Positions 24,367 to 38,036 of a stretch of DNA of 64,000 bases are shown here, piece after piece. The notes under the pieces are model-generated. The model did not search any database. It was not told where the DNA came from and was given only the letters and a program-made list of their open reading frames with translations. Every line of letters starts with the position of its first letter. The first letter of the stretch is position 1. Location of the stretch: the NCBI GenBank assembly GCA_963555705.1, contig OY743180.1, positions 42,564,129 through 42,628,128 on the forward strand, in the 5' to 3' direction. Origin of the DNA: Ligustrum vulgare. Taxonomy: Eukaryota; Streptophyta; Magnoliopsida; Lamiales; Oleaceae. The position numbers and the translations under genes are program-made.

Positions 24367-27300
24367 CCTTCAAAGAGGAAAAAATGAGAGAGATCGAATT
24401 TTGGAGAACCAAAAATAGATTAAAAATATGAAAAAACGAATCAATACCTACAAAATAAATGAAGAACACGAAAACTCCATCAATCAGCCGGGATCGGCAC
24501 AAGAACGATGATGATCAGAACGGTCGACTGTCCTTCAAAGAGGAAAAAATGAGTGAGATTGAATTTTGGAGAACCAAAAAATAAATTAAAAGTATGAAAA
24601 AACGAATCAATTCCTACAAAATAAATGAAGAAGCGAAAACTCTAGCAATCAGCAGGGATCGGCACAAGAACGATGATGTTCGGAACGGTCGACAAGAATT
24701 CGGAGCCGCACAGAGAGGAATTCTTAGGGTTTTAAGGAAAATGAAATAGAATTTGACATAACGTGTCCAGCTAAAAGTACGGGCAGCCCAAACAATTCCA
24801 TGCAAAGCATGGAGTTTGGATTCCGGAACTTAACAGTTAACACCAAAATACAGCGTTTGAGAAGTACCTTCGAGCTTCAACTCAACAAACAAATCGACAA
24901 TCAACTTCTTCCGTTATCCTCTAATGCAACAAATTTTCCTTCAAAGAGTAAAAAATGAGAGAGATTGAATTTCGGAGAATCAAAAATAGATTAAAAATAT
25001 GAAAAAACGAATCAATACCTACAAAATAAATGAAGAACACGAAAACTCCATCAATCAGCCGGGATCGGCACAAGAACGATGATGATCGGAACGGTCGAAA
25101 AGAATTCGGAGCCGCACAGAGACGAATTTTTAGGGTTTTAAGGAAAATGAAATAGAATTTGACATAACGTGTCCAGCTAAAAGTACGGGTATCCCAAACA
25201 ATTCCATGCAAATCATGGAGTTTGGATTCCGGAACTTAACAGTTAACACCAAAATACAGCGTTTGAGAAGTCCCTTCGAGCTTCAACTCAACAAACAAAT
25301 CGACAATCAACTTCTTCCGTTATACTCTAATGCAACAAATTTTCCTTCAAAGAGGAAAAAATGAGAGAGATCGAATTTTGGAGAACCAAAAATAGATTAA
25401 AAATATGAAAAAACGAATCAATACCTACAAAATAAATGAAGAACACGAAAACTCCATCAATCAGCCGGAATCGGCACAAGAACGATGATGATCAGAACTG
25501 TCGACTTTCCTTCAAAGAGGAAAAAATGAGTGAGACGGAATTTTGGAGAACCAAAAAATAAATTAAAAGTATGAAAAAACGAATCAATTCCTACAAATTA
25601 AATGAAGAACTCGAAAACTCCAGCAATCAGCAGGGATCGGCACAAGAACGATGATGATCGGAACGGTCGACAAGAATTCGGAGCCGCACAGAGAGGAATT
25701 CTTAGGGTTTTAACGAAAATGAAATAGAATTTGACATAACGTGTCCAGCTAAAAGTACGGGCAGCCCAAACAATTCCATGCAAAGCATGGAGTTTGGATT
25801 CCGGAACTTAACGGTTAACACCAAAATACAGCGTTTGAGAAGAACCTTCGAGCTTCAACGCAACAAACAAATCGACAATCAACTTCTTCCGTTATCCTCT
25901 AATGGAACAAATTTTCCTTCAAAGAGGAAAAAATGAGAGAGATCGAATTTCGGAGAACCAAAAATAGATTAAAAATATGAAAAAACGAATCAATTCCTAA
26001 TAAAATAAATGAAGAACGCGAAAACTCCAGCAATCAGCAGGGATCGGCACAAGAACGATGATGATCAGAACGGTCGACTGTCCTTCAAAGAGGAAAAAAT
26101 GAGTGAGATGGAATTTTGGAGAACCAAAAAATAAATTAAAATTATGAAAAAACGAATCAATTACTACAAAATAAATGAAGAACGCGAAAACTCCAGCAAT
26201 CAGCAGGGATCGGGACAAGAACGATGATGATCAGAACGGTCGAATGTCCTTCAAAGAGGAAAAAATAAGTGAGATGGAATTTTGGAGAACCAAAAAATAA
26301 ATTAAAAGTATGAAAAAACGAATCAATTCCTACAAATTAAATGAAGAACGCGAAAACTCCAGCAATCAGCAGGGATCGGCACAAGAACGATGATGATCGG
26401 AACGGTCGACAAGAATTCGGAGCCGCACAGAGAGGAATTCTTAGGGTTTTAAGGAAAATAAAATAGAATTTGACATAACGTGTCCAGCTAAAAGTACGGG
26501 CAGCCCAAACAATTCCATGCAAAGCATGGAGTTTGGATTCCGGAACTTAACAGTTAACACCAAAATACAGCGTTTGAGAAGTACCTTCGAGCTTCAACTC
26601 AACAAACAAATCGACAATCAACTTCTTCCGTTATCCTCTAATGCAACAAATTTTCCTTCAAAGAGGAAAAAATGAGAGAGATCGAATTTTGGAGAACCAA
26701 AAATAGATTAAAAATATGAAAAAACGAATCAATACCTACAAAATAAATGAAGAACGCGAAAACTCCATCAATAAGCCGGGATCGGCACAAGAACGATGAT
26801 GATCAGATCGGTCGACTTTCCTTCAAAGAGGAAAAAATGAGTGAGATGGAATTTTGGAGAACCAAAAATAAATTAAAAGTATGAAAAAACGAATCAATTC
26901 CTACAAAATAAATGAAGAACGCGAAAACTCCAGTAATCAGCAGGGATCGACACAAGAACGATGATAATCGGAACGGTCGACAAGAATTCGGAGCCGCACA
27001 GAGAGCAATTCTTAGGGTTTTAAGGAAAATGAAATAGAATTTGACATAACGTGTCCAGCTAAAAGTACGGGCAGCCCAAACAATTCCATGCAAAGCATGG
27101 AGTTTGGATTCCGGAACTTAACGGTTAACACCAAAATACAGCATTTGAGAAGTACCTTCGAGCATCAACGCAACAAACAAATCGACAATCAACTTCTTCC
27201 GTTATCCTCTAATGGAACAAATCTTCCTTCAAACAGGAAAAAATGATAGAGATCGAATTTCGGAGAACCAAAAATAGATTAAAAATATGAAAAAACGAAT

Positions 27301-27964
27301 CAATTCCTAATAAAATAAATGAAGAACGCGAAAACTCCAGCAATCAGCAGGGATCGGCACAAGAACGATGATGATCAGAACGGTCGACTGTCCTTCAAAG
27401 AGGAAAAAATGAGTGAGATGGAATTTTGGATAACCAAAAAATAAATTAAAAATATCAAAAAACGAATCAATTACTACAAAATAAATGAAGAACGCGAAAA
27501 CTCCAGCAATCAGCAGGGATCGGGACAAGAACGATGATGATCAGAACGGTCGACTGTCCTTCAAAGAGGAAAAAATGAGTGAGATGGAATTTTGGAGAAC
27601 CAAAAAATAAATTAAAAGTATGAAAAAACGAATCAATTCCTACAAATTAAATGAAGAACGCGAAAACTCCAGCAATCAGCAGGGATCGGCACAAGAACGA
27701 TGATGATCGGAACGGTCGACAAGAATTCGGAGCCGCACAGAGACGAATTTTTACGGTTTTAAGGAAAATGAAATAGAATTTGACATAACGTGTCCAGCTA
27801 AAAGTACGGGCAGCCCAAACAATTCCATGCAAATCATGGAGTTTGGATTCCGGAACTTAACAGTTAACACCAAAATACAGCGTTTGAGAAGTCCCTTCGA
27901 GCTTCAACTCAACAAACAAATCGACAATCAACTTCTTCCGTTATCCTCTAATGCCACAAATTTT
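24367..27964. repeat. R2 HOR, 3,598-bp 13-mer, copy c
   Basis: Starts: 24367S, 24532, 24938, 25344S, 25509, 25916S, 26082S, 26248, 26655S, 26820, 27226S, 27392S, 27558. Every monomer lies 3,598 bp from its partner in copy b, including the broken telo-box near 27751. Private bases include GATGTTCGG (near 24678), AGAGTAAAAAATG (near 24946) and GATAACCAAAAA (near 27429). Confidence 0.92.
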
Positions 27965-30177
27965 CCTTCAAAGAGGAAAAAATGAGAGAGATCGAATTTT
28001 GGAGAACCAAAAATAGATTAAAAATATGAAAAAACGAATCAATACCTACAAAATAAATGAAGAACACGAAAACTCCATCAATCAGCCGGGATCGGCACAA
28101 GAACGATGATGATCAGAACTGTCGACTTTCCTTCAAAGAGGAAAAAATGAGTGAGACGGAATTTTGGAGAACCAAAAAATAAATTAAAAGTATGAAAAAA
28201 CGAATCAATTCCTACAAATTAAATGAAGAACTCGAAAACTCCAGCAATCAGCAGGGATCGGACAAGAACGATGATGATCGGAACGGTCGACAAGAATTCG
28301 GAGCCGCACAGAGAGGAATTCTTAGGGTTTTAAGGAAAATGAAATAGAATTTGACATAACGTGTCCAGCTAAAAGTACGGGCAGCCCAAACAATTCCATG
28401 CAAAGCATGGAGTTTGGATTCCGGAACTTAACGGTTAACACAAAAATACAGCGTTTGAGAAGAACCTTCGAGCTTCAACGCAACAAACAAATCGACAATC
28501 AACTTCTTCCGTTATCCTCTAATGGAACAAATTTTCCTTCAAAGAGGAAAAAATGAGAGAGATCGAATTTCGGAGAACCAAAAATAGATTTAAAATATGA
28601 AAAAACGAATCAATTCCTAATAAAATAAATGAAGAACGCGAAAACTCCAGCAATCAGCAGGGATCGGCACAAGAACGATGATGATCAGAACGGTCGACTG
28701 TCCTTCAAAGAGGAAAAAATGAGTGAGATGGAATTTTGGAGAATCAAAAAATAAATTAAAATTATGAAAAAACGAATCAATTACTACAAAATAAATGAAG
28801 AACGCGAAAACTCCAGCAATCAGCAGGGATCGGGACAAGAACGATGATGATCAGAACGGTCGACTGTCCTTCAAAGAGGAAAAAATAAGTGAGATGGAAT
28901 TTTGGAGAACCAAAAAATAAATTAAAAGTATTAAAAAACGAATCAATTCCTACCAATTAAATGAAGAACGCGAAAACTCCAGCAATCAGCAGGGATCGGC
29001 ACAAGAACGATGATGATCGGAACGGTCGACAAGAATTCGGAGCCGCACAGAGAGGAATTCTTAGGGTTTTAAGGAAAATAAAATAGAATTTGACATAACG
29101 TGTCCAGCTAAAAGTACGGGCAGCCCAAACAATTCCATGCAAAGCATGGAGTTTGGATTCCGGAACTTAACAGTTAACACCAAAATACAGCGTTTGAGAA
29201 GTACCTTCGAGCTTCAACTCAACAAACAAATCGACAATCAACTTCTTCCGTTATCCTCTAATGCAACAAATTTTCCTTCAAAGAGGAAAAAATGAGAGAG
29301 ATCGAATTTTGGAGAACCAAAAATAGATTAAAAATATGAAAAAACGAATCAATTACTACAAAATAAATGAAGAACGCGAAAACTCCATCAATCAGCCGGG
29401 ATCGGCACAAGAACGATGATGATCAGAACGGTCGACTTTCCTTCAAAGAGGAAAAAATGAGTGAGATGGAATTTTGGAGAACCAAAAATAAATTAAAAGT
29501 ATGAAAAAACGAATCAATTCCTACAAAATAAATGAAGAACGCGAAAACTCCAGCAATCAGCAGGGATCGGCACAAGAACGATGATGATCAGAACGGTCGA
29601 CTGTCCTTCAAAGAGGAAAAAATGAGTGAGATGGAATTTTGGAGAATCAAAAAATAAATTAAAATTATGAAAAAACGAATCAATTACTACGAAATAAATG
29701 AAGAACGCGAAAACTCCAGCAATCAGCAGGGATCGGGACAAGAACGATGATGATCAGAACGGTCGACTGTCCTTCAAAGAGGAAAAAATAAGTGAGATGG
29801 AATTTTGGAGAACCAAAAAATAAATTAAAAGTATTAAAAAACGAATCAATTCCTACCAATTAAATGAAGAACGCGAAAACTCCAGCAATCAGCAGGGATC
29901 GGCACAAGAACGATGATGATCGGAACGGTCGACAAGAATTCGGAGCCGCACAGAGAGGAATTCTTAGGGTTTTAAGGAAAATAAAATAGAATTTGACATA
30001 ACGTGTCCAGCTAAAAGTACGGGCAGCCCAAACAATTCCATGCAAAGCATGGAGTTTGGATTCCGGAACTTAACAGTTAACACCAAAATACAGCGTTTGA
30101 GAAGTACCTTCGAGCTTCAACTCAACAAACAAATCGACAATCAACTTCTTCCGTTATCCTCTAATGCAACAAATTTT
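27965..30177. repeat. R3a HOR, 2,213-bp 9-mer, copy 1
   Basis: Starts: 27965S, 28130, 28536S, 28702S, 28868, 29275S, 29440S, 29605S, 29771. Its first six monomers follow the R2 13-mer order after removal of one S and two L (977 bp, the counterpart of 24367-25343). Then come three consecutive S. Diagnostic variants are GATCGGACAAG (one base lost, 28130), GAGAATCAAAAAATAAATT (28702, 29605), and AGTATTAAAAAACG with TACCAATTAAATG (28868, 29771). Six S to three L makes it the most S-rich unit here. Confidence 0.92.
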
Positions 30178-32390
30178 CCTTCAAAGAGGAAAAAATGAGA
30201 GAGATCGAATTTTGGAGAACCAAAAATAGATTAAAAATATGAAAAAACGAATCAATACCTACAAAATAAATGAAGAACACGAAAACTCCATCAATCAGCC
30301 GGGATCGGCACAAGAACGATGATGATCAGAACTGTCGACTTTCCTTCAAAGAGGAAAAAATGAGTGAGACGGAATTTTGGAGAACCAAAAAATAAATTAA
30401 AAGTATGAAAAAACGAATCAATTCCTACAAATTAAATGAAGAACTCGAAAACTCCAGCAATCAGCAGGGATCGGACAAGAACGATGATGATCGGAACGGT
30501 CGACAAGAATTCGGAGCCGCACAGAGAGGAATTCTTAGGGTTTTAAGGAAAATGAAATAGAATTTGACATAACGTGTCCAGCTAAAAGTACGGGCAGCCC
30601 AAACAATTCCATGCAAAGCATGGAGTTTGGATTCCGGAACTTAACGGTTAACACAAAAATACAGCGTTTGAGAAGAACCTTCGAGCTTCAACGCAACAAA
30701 CAAATCGACAATCAACTTCTTCCGTTATCCTCTAATGGAACAAATTTTCCTTCAAAGAGGAAAAAATGAGAGAGATCGAATTTCGGAGAACCAAAAATAG
30801 ATTTAAAATATGAAAAAACGAATCAATTCCTAATAAAATAAATGAAGAACGCGAAAACTCCAGCAATCAGCAGGGATCGGCACAAGAACGATGATGATCA
30901 GAACGGTCGACTGTCCTTCAAAGAGGAAAAAATGAGTGAGATGGAATTTTGGAGAATCAAAAAATAAATTAAAATTATGAAAAAACGAATCAATTACTAC
31001 AAAATAAATGAAGAACGCGAAAACTCCAGCAATCAGCAGGGATCGGGACAAGAACGATGATGATCAGAACGGTCGACTGTCCTTCAAAGAGGAAAAAATA
31101 AGTGAGATGGAATTTTGGAGAACCAAAAAATAAATTAAAAGTATTAAAAAACGAATCAATTCCTACCAATTAAATGAAGAACGCGAAAACTCCAGCAATC
31201 AGCAGGGATCGGCACAAGAACGATGATGATCGGAACGGTCGACAAGAATTCGGAGCCGCACAGAGAGGAATTCTTAGGGTTTTAAGGAAAATAAAATAGA
31301 ATTTGACATAACGTGTCCAGCTAAAAGTACGGGCAGCCCAAACAATTCCATGCAAAGCATGGAGTTTGGATTCCGGAACTTAACAGTTAACACCAAAATA
31401 CAGCGTTTGAGAAGTACCTTCGAGCTTCAACTCAACAAACAAATCGACAATCAACTTCTTCCGTTATCCTCTAATGCAACAAATTTTCCTTCAAAGAGGA
31501 AAAAATGAGAGAGATCGAATTTTGGAGAACCAAAAATAGATTAAAAATATGAAAAAACGAATCAATTACTACAAAATAAATGAAGAACGCGAAAACTCCA
31601 TCAATCAGCCGGGATCGGCACAAGAACGATGATGATCAGAACGGTCGACTTTCCTTCAAAGAGGAAAAAATGAGTCAGATGGAATTTTGGAGAACCAAAA
31701 ATAAATTAAAAGTATGAAAAAACGAATCAATTCCTACAAAATAAATGAAGAACGCGAAAACTCCAGCAATCAGCAGGGATCGGCACAAGAACGATGATGA
31801 TCAGAACGGTCGACTGTCCTTCAAAGAGGAAAAAATGAGTGAGATGGAATTTTGGAGAATCAAAAAATAAATTAAAATTATGAAAAAACGAATCAATTAC
31901 TACGAAATAAATGAAGAACGCGAAAACTCCAGCAATCAGCAGGGATCGGGACAAGAACGATGATGATCAGAACGGTCGACTGTCCTTCAAAGAGGAAAAA
32001 ATAAGTGAGATGGAATTTTGGAGAACCAAAAAATAAATTAAAAGTATTAAAAAACGAATCAATTCCTACCAATTAAATGAAGAACGCGAAAACTCCAGCA
32101 ATCAGCAGGGATCGGCACAAGAACGATGATGATCGGAACGGTCGACAAGAATTCGGAGCCGCACAGAGAGGAATTCTTAGGGTTTTAAGGAAAATAAAAT
32201 AGAATTTGACATAACGTGTCCAGCTAAAAGTACGGGCAGCCCAAACAATTCCATGCAAAGCATGGAGTTTGGATTCCGGAACTTAACAGTTAACACCAAA
32301 ATACAGCGTTTGAGAAGTACCTTCGAGCTTCAACTCAACAAACAAATCGACAATCAACTTCTTCCGTTATCCTCTAATGCAACAAATTTT
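30178..32390. repeat. R3a HOR, 2,213-bp 9-mer, copy 2
   Basis: Starts: 30178S, 30343, 30749S, 30915S, 31081, 31488S, 31653S, 31818S, 31984. Order and spacing match copy 1 and the sequences look nearly identical. One private change is GAGTCAGATGG at 31653. The following monomer (32391) reads GGAAAAAAAGAGAG where others have GGAAAAAATGAGAG. Confidence 0.93.
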
Positions 32391-34272
32391 CCTTCAAAGA
32401 GGAAAAAAAGAGAGAGATCGAATTTTGGAGAACCAAAAATAGATTAAAAATATGAAAAAACGAATCAATTACTACAAAATAAATGAAGAACGCGAAAACT
32501 CCATCAATCAGCCGGGATCGGCACAAGAACGATGATGATCAGAACGGTCGACTTTCCTTCAAAGAGGAAAAAATGAGTGAGATGGAATTTTGGAGAACCA
32601 AAAATAAATTAAAAGTATGAAAAAACGAATCAATTCCTACAAAATAAATGAAGAACGCGAAAACTCCAGTAATTAGCAGGGATCGACACAAGAACGATGA
32701 TGATCGGAACGGTCGACAAGAATTCGGAGCCGCACAGAGAGCAATTCTTAGGGTTTTAAGGAAAATGAAATAGAATTTGACATAACGTGTCCAGCTAAAA
32801 GTACGGGCAGCCCAAACAATTCCATGCAAAGCATGGAGTTTGGATTCCGGAACTTAACGGTTAACACCAAAATACAGCATTTGAGAAGTACCTTCGAGCA
32901 TCAACGCAACAAACAAATCGACAATCAACTTCTTCCGTTATCCTCTAATGGAACAAATCTTCCTTCAAACAGGAAAAAATGATAGAGATCGAATTTCGGA
33001 GAACCAAAAATAGATTAAAAATATGAAAAAACGAATCAATTCCTAATAAAATAAATGAAGAACGCGAAAACTCCAGCAATCAGCAGGGATCGGCACAAGA
33101 ACGATGATGATCAGAACGGTCGACTGTCCTTCAAAGAGGAAAAAATGAGTGAGATGGAATTTTGGAGAACCAAAAATAAATTAAAAGTATGAAAAAACGA
33201 ATCAATTCCTACAAATTAAATGAAGAACGCGAAAACTCCAGCAATCAGCAGGGATCGGTACAAGAACGATGATGATCGGAACGGTCGACAAGAATTCGGA
33301 GCCGCACAGAGAGGAATTCTTAGGGTTTTAAGGAAAATGAAATAAAATTTGACATAACGTGTCCAGCTAAAAGTACGGGCAGCCCAAACAATTCCATGCA
33401 AAGCATGGAGTTTGGATTCCGGAACTTAACGGTTAACACCAAAATACAGCATTTGAGAAGTACCTTCGAGCATCAACGCAACAAACAAATCGACAATCAA
33501 CTTCTTCCGTTATCCTCTAATGGAACAAATCTTCCTTCAAACAGGAAAAAATGATAGAGATCGAATTTCGGAGAACCAAAAATAGATTAAAAATATGAAA
33601 AAACGAATCAATTCCTAATAAAATAAATGAAGAACGCGAAAACTCCAGCAATCAGCAGGGATCGGCACAAGAACGATGATGATCAGAACGGTCGACTGTC
33701 CTTCAAAGAGGAAAAAATGAGTGAGATGGAATTTTGGAGAACCAAAAAATAAATTAAAATTATGAAAAAACGAATCAATTACTACAAAATAAATGAAGAA
33801 CGCGAAAACTCCAGCAATCAGCAGGGATCGGGACAAGAACGATGATGATCAGAACGGTCGACTGTCCTTCAAAGAGGAAAAAATGAGTGAGATGGAATTT
33901 TGGAGAACCAAAAAATAAATTAAAAGTATGAAAAAACGAATCAATTCCTACAAATTAAATGAAGAACGCGAAAACTCCAGCAATCAGCAGGGATCGGCAC
34001 AAGAACGATGATGATCGGAACGGTCGACAAGAATTCGGAGCCGCACAGAGAGGAATTCTTAGGGTTTTAAGGAAAATGAAATAGAATTTGACATAACGTG
34101 TCCAGCTAAAAGTACGGGCAGCCCAAACAATTCCATGCAAATCATGGAGTTTGGATTCCGGAACTTAACAGTTAACACCAAAATACAGCGTTTGAGAAGT
34201 ACCTTCGAGCTTCAACTCAACAAACAAATCGACAATCAACTTCTTCCGTTATCCTCTAATGCAACAAATTTT
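32391..34272. repeat. R3b HOR, 7-mer variant (1,882 bp)
   Basis: Starts: 32391S, 32556, 32962S, 33128, 33534S, 33700S, 33866. This is the basic S-L-S-S-L unit with one extra S+L pair of 572 bp after the first L. It is the first unit in which C-type S dominates. Confidence 0.9.
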
Positions 34273-35582
34273 CCTTCAAAGAGGAAAAAATGAGAGAGAT
34301 CGAATTTTGGAGAACCAAAAATAGATTAAAAATATGAAAAAACGAATCAATACCTACAAAATAAATGAAGAACGCGAAAAATCCATCAATCAGCCGGGAT
34401 CGGCACAAGAACGATGATGATCAGAACGGTCGACTTTCCTTCAAAGAGGAAAAAATGAGTGAGATGGAATTTTGGAGAACCAAAAATAAATTAAAAGTAT
34501 GAAAAAACGAATCAATTCCTACAAAATAAATGAAGAACGCGAAAACTCCAGTAATCAGCAGGGATCGACACAAGAACGATGATGATCGGAACGGTCGACA
34601 AGAATTCGGAGCCGCACAGAGAGCAATTCTTAGGGTTTTAAGGAAAATGAAATAGAATTTGACATAACGTGTCCAGCTAAAAGTACGGGCAGCCCAAACA
34701 ATTCCATGCAAAGCATGGAGTTTGGATTCCGGAACTTAACGGTTAACACCAAAATACAGCATTTGAGAAGTACCTTCGAGCTTCAACGCAACAAACAAAT
34801 CGACAATCAACTTCTTCCGTTATCCTCTAATGGAACAAATTTTCCTTCAAAGAGGAAAAAATGAGAGAGATCGAATTTCGGAGAACCAAAAATAGATTTA
34901 AAATATGAAAAAACGAATCAATTCCTAATAAAATAAATGAAGAACGCGAAAACTCCAGCAATCAGCAGGGATCGGCACAAGAACGATGATGATCAGAACG
35001 GTCGACTGTCCTTCAAAGAGGAAAAATTGAGTGAGATGGAATTTTGGAGAATCAAAAAATAAATTAAAATTATGAAAAAACGAATCAATTACTACAAAAT
35101 AAATGAAGAACGCGAAAACTCCAGCAATCAGCAGGGATCGGGACAAGAACGATGATGATCAGAACGGTCGACTGTCCTTCAAAGAGGAAAAAATAAGTGA
35201 GATGGAATTTTGGAGAACCAAAAAATAAATTAAAAGTATTAAAAAACGAATCAATTCCTACCAATTAAATGAAGAACGCGAAAACTCCAGCAATCAGCAG
35301 GGATCGGCACAAGAACGATGATGATCGGAACGGTCGACAAGAATTCGGAGCCGCACAGAGAGGAATTCTTAGGGTTTTAAGGAAAATAAAATAGAATTTG
35401 ACATAACGTGTCCAGCTAAAAGTACGGGCAGCCCAAACAATTCCATGCAAAGCATGGAGTTTGGATTCCGGAACTTAACAGTTAACACCAAAATACAGCG
35501 TTTGAGAAGTACCTTCGAGCTTCAACTCAACAAACAAATCGACAATCAACTTCTTCCGTTATCCTCTAATGCAACAAATTTT
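34273..35582. repeat. R3b HOR, 5-mer (1,310 bp) with R3a-type patch
   Basis: Starts: 34273S, 34438, 34844S, 35010S, 35176. From 34844 the unit carries the R3a haplotype (A' leader, GAGAATCAAAAAATAAATT, AGTATTAAAAAACG, TACCAATTAAATG) where neighbouring units have C-type S and standard B forms. Its S at 35010 has a unique GAAAAATTGAG. Confidence 0.9.
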
Positions 35583-38036
35583 CCTTCAAAGAGGAAAAAA
35601 TGAGAGAGATCGAATTTCGGAGAACCAAAAATAGATTAAAAATATGAAAAAACGAATCAATTACTACAAAATAAATGAAGAACGCGAAAACTCCATCAAT
35701 CATCCGGGATCGGCACAAGAACGATGATGATCAGAACGGTCGACTTTCCTTCAAAGAGGAAAAAATGAGTGAGATGGAATTTTGGAGAACCAAAAATAAA
35801 TTAAAAGTATGAAAAAACGAATCAATTCCTACAAAATAAATGAAGAACGCGAAAACTCCAGTAATTAGCAGGGATCGACACAAGAACGATGATGATCGGA
35901 ACGGTCGACAAGAATTCGGAGCCGCACAGAGAGCAATTCTTAGGGTTTTAAGGAAAATGAAATAGAATTTGACATAACGTGTCCAGCTAAAAGTACGGGC
36001 AGCCCAAACAATTCCATGCAAAGCATGGAGTTTGGATTCCGGAACTTAACGGTTAACACCAAAATACAGCATTTGAGAAGTACCTTCGAGCATCAACGCA
36101 ACAAACAAATCGACAATCAACTTCTTCCGTTATCCTCTAATGGAACAAATCTTCCTTCAAACAGGAAAAAATGATAGAGATCGAATTTCGGAGAACCAAA
36201 AATAGATTAAAAATATGAAAAAACGAATCAATTCCTAATAAAATAAATGAAGAACGCGAAAACTCCAGCAATCAGCAGGGATCGGCACAAGAACGATGAT
36301 GATCAGAACGGTCGACTGTCCTTCAAAGAGGAAAAAATGAGTGAGATGGAATTTTGGAGAACCAAAAATAAATTAAAAGTATGAAAAAACGAATCAATTC
36401 CTACAAATTAAATGAAGAACGCGAAAACTCCAGCAATCAGCAGGGATCGGCACAAGAACGATGATGATCGGAACGGTCGACAAGAATTCGGAGCCGCACA
36501 GAGAGGAATTCTTAGGGTTTTAAGGAAAATGAAATAAAATTTGACATAACGTGTCCAGCTAAAAGTACGGGCAGCCCAAACAATTCCATGCAAAGCATGG
36601 AGTTTGGATTCCGGAACTTAACGGTTAACACCAAAATACAGCATTTGAGAAGTACCTTCGAGCATCAACGCAACAAACAAATCGACAATCAACTTCTTCC
36701 GTTATCCTCTAATGGAACAAATCTTCCTTCAAACAGGAAAAAATGATAGAGATCGAATTTCGGAGAACCAAAAATAGATTAAAAATATGAAAAAACGAAT
36801 CAATTCCTAATAAAATAAATGAAGAACGCGAAAACTCCAGCAATCAGCAGGGATCGGCACAAGAACGATGATGATCAGAACGGTCGACTGTCCTTCAAAG
36901 AGGAAAAAATGAGTGAGATGGAATTTTGGAGAACCAAAAATAAATTAAAAGTATGAAAAAACGAATCAATTCCTACAAATTAAATGAAGAACGCGAAAAC
37001 TCCAGAAATCAGCAGGGATCGGCACAAGAACGATGATGATCGGAACGGTCGACAAGAATTCGGAGCCGCACAGAGAGGAATTCTTAGGGTTTTAAGGAAA
37101 ATGAAATAAAATTTGACATAACGTGTCCAGCTAAAAGTACGGGCAGCCCAAACAATTCCATGCAAAGCATGGAGTTTGGATTCCGGAACTTAACGGTTAA
37201 CACCAAAATACAGCATTTGAGAAGTACCTTCGAGCATCAACGCAACAAACAAATCGACAATCAACTTCTTCCGTTATCCTCTAATGGAACAAATCTTCCT
37301 TCAAACAGGAAAAAATGATAGAGATCGAATTTCGGAGAACCAAAAATAGATTAAAAATATGAAAAAACGAATCAATTCCTAATAAAATAAATGAAGAACG
37401 CGAAAACTCCAGCAATCAGCAGGGATCGGCACAAGAACGATGATGATCAGAACGGTCGACTGTCCTTCAAAGAGGAAAAAATGAGTGAGATGGAATTTTG
37501 GAGAACCAAAAAATAAATTAAAATTATGAAAAAACGAATCAATTACTACAAAATAAATGAAGAACGCGAAAACTCCAGCAATCAGCAGGGATCGGGACAA
37601 GAACGATGATGATCAGAACGGTCGACTGTCCTTCAAAGAGGAAAAAATGAGTGAGATGGAATTTTGGAGAACCAAAAAATAAATTAAAAGTATGAAAAAA
37701 CGAATCAATTCCTACAAATTAAATGAAGAACGCGAAAACTCCAGCAATCAGCAGGGATCGGCACAAGAACGATGATGATCGGAACGGTCGACAAGAATTC
37801 GGAGCCGCACAGAGAGGAATTCTTAGGGTTTTAAGGAAAATGAAATAGAATTTGACATAACGTGTCCAGCTAAAAGTACGGGCAGCCCAAACAATTCCAT
37901 GCAAATCATGGAGTTTGGATTCCGGAACTTAACAGTTAACACCAAAATACAGCGTTTGAGAAGTCCCTTCGAGCTTCAACTCAACAAACAAATCGACAAT
38001 CAACTTCTTCCGTTATCCTCTAATGCAACAAATTTT
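35583..38036. repeat. R3b HOR, 9-mer variant (2,454 bp)
   Basis: Starts: 35583S, 35748, 36154S, 36320, 36726S, 36892, 37298S, 37464S, 37630. This is the basic 5-mer plus two S+L pairs of 572 bp each, the largest such expansion seen. The inserted L copies at 36320 and 36892 share GAAATAAAATTTGAC, as does 33128. Confidence 0.9.
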
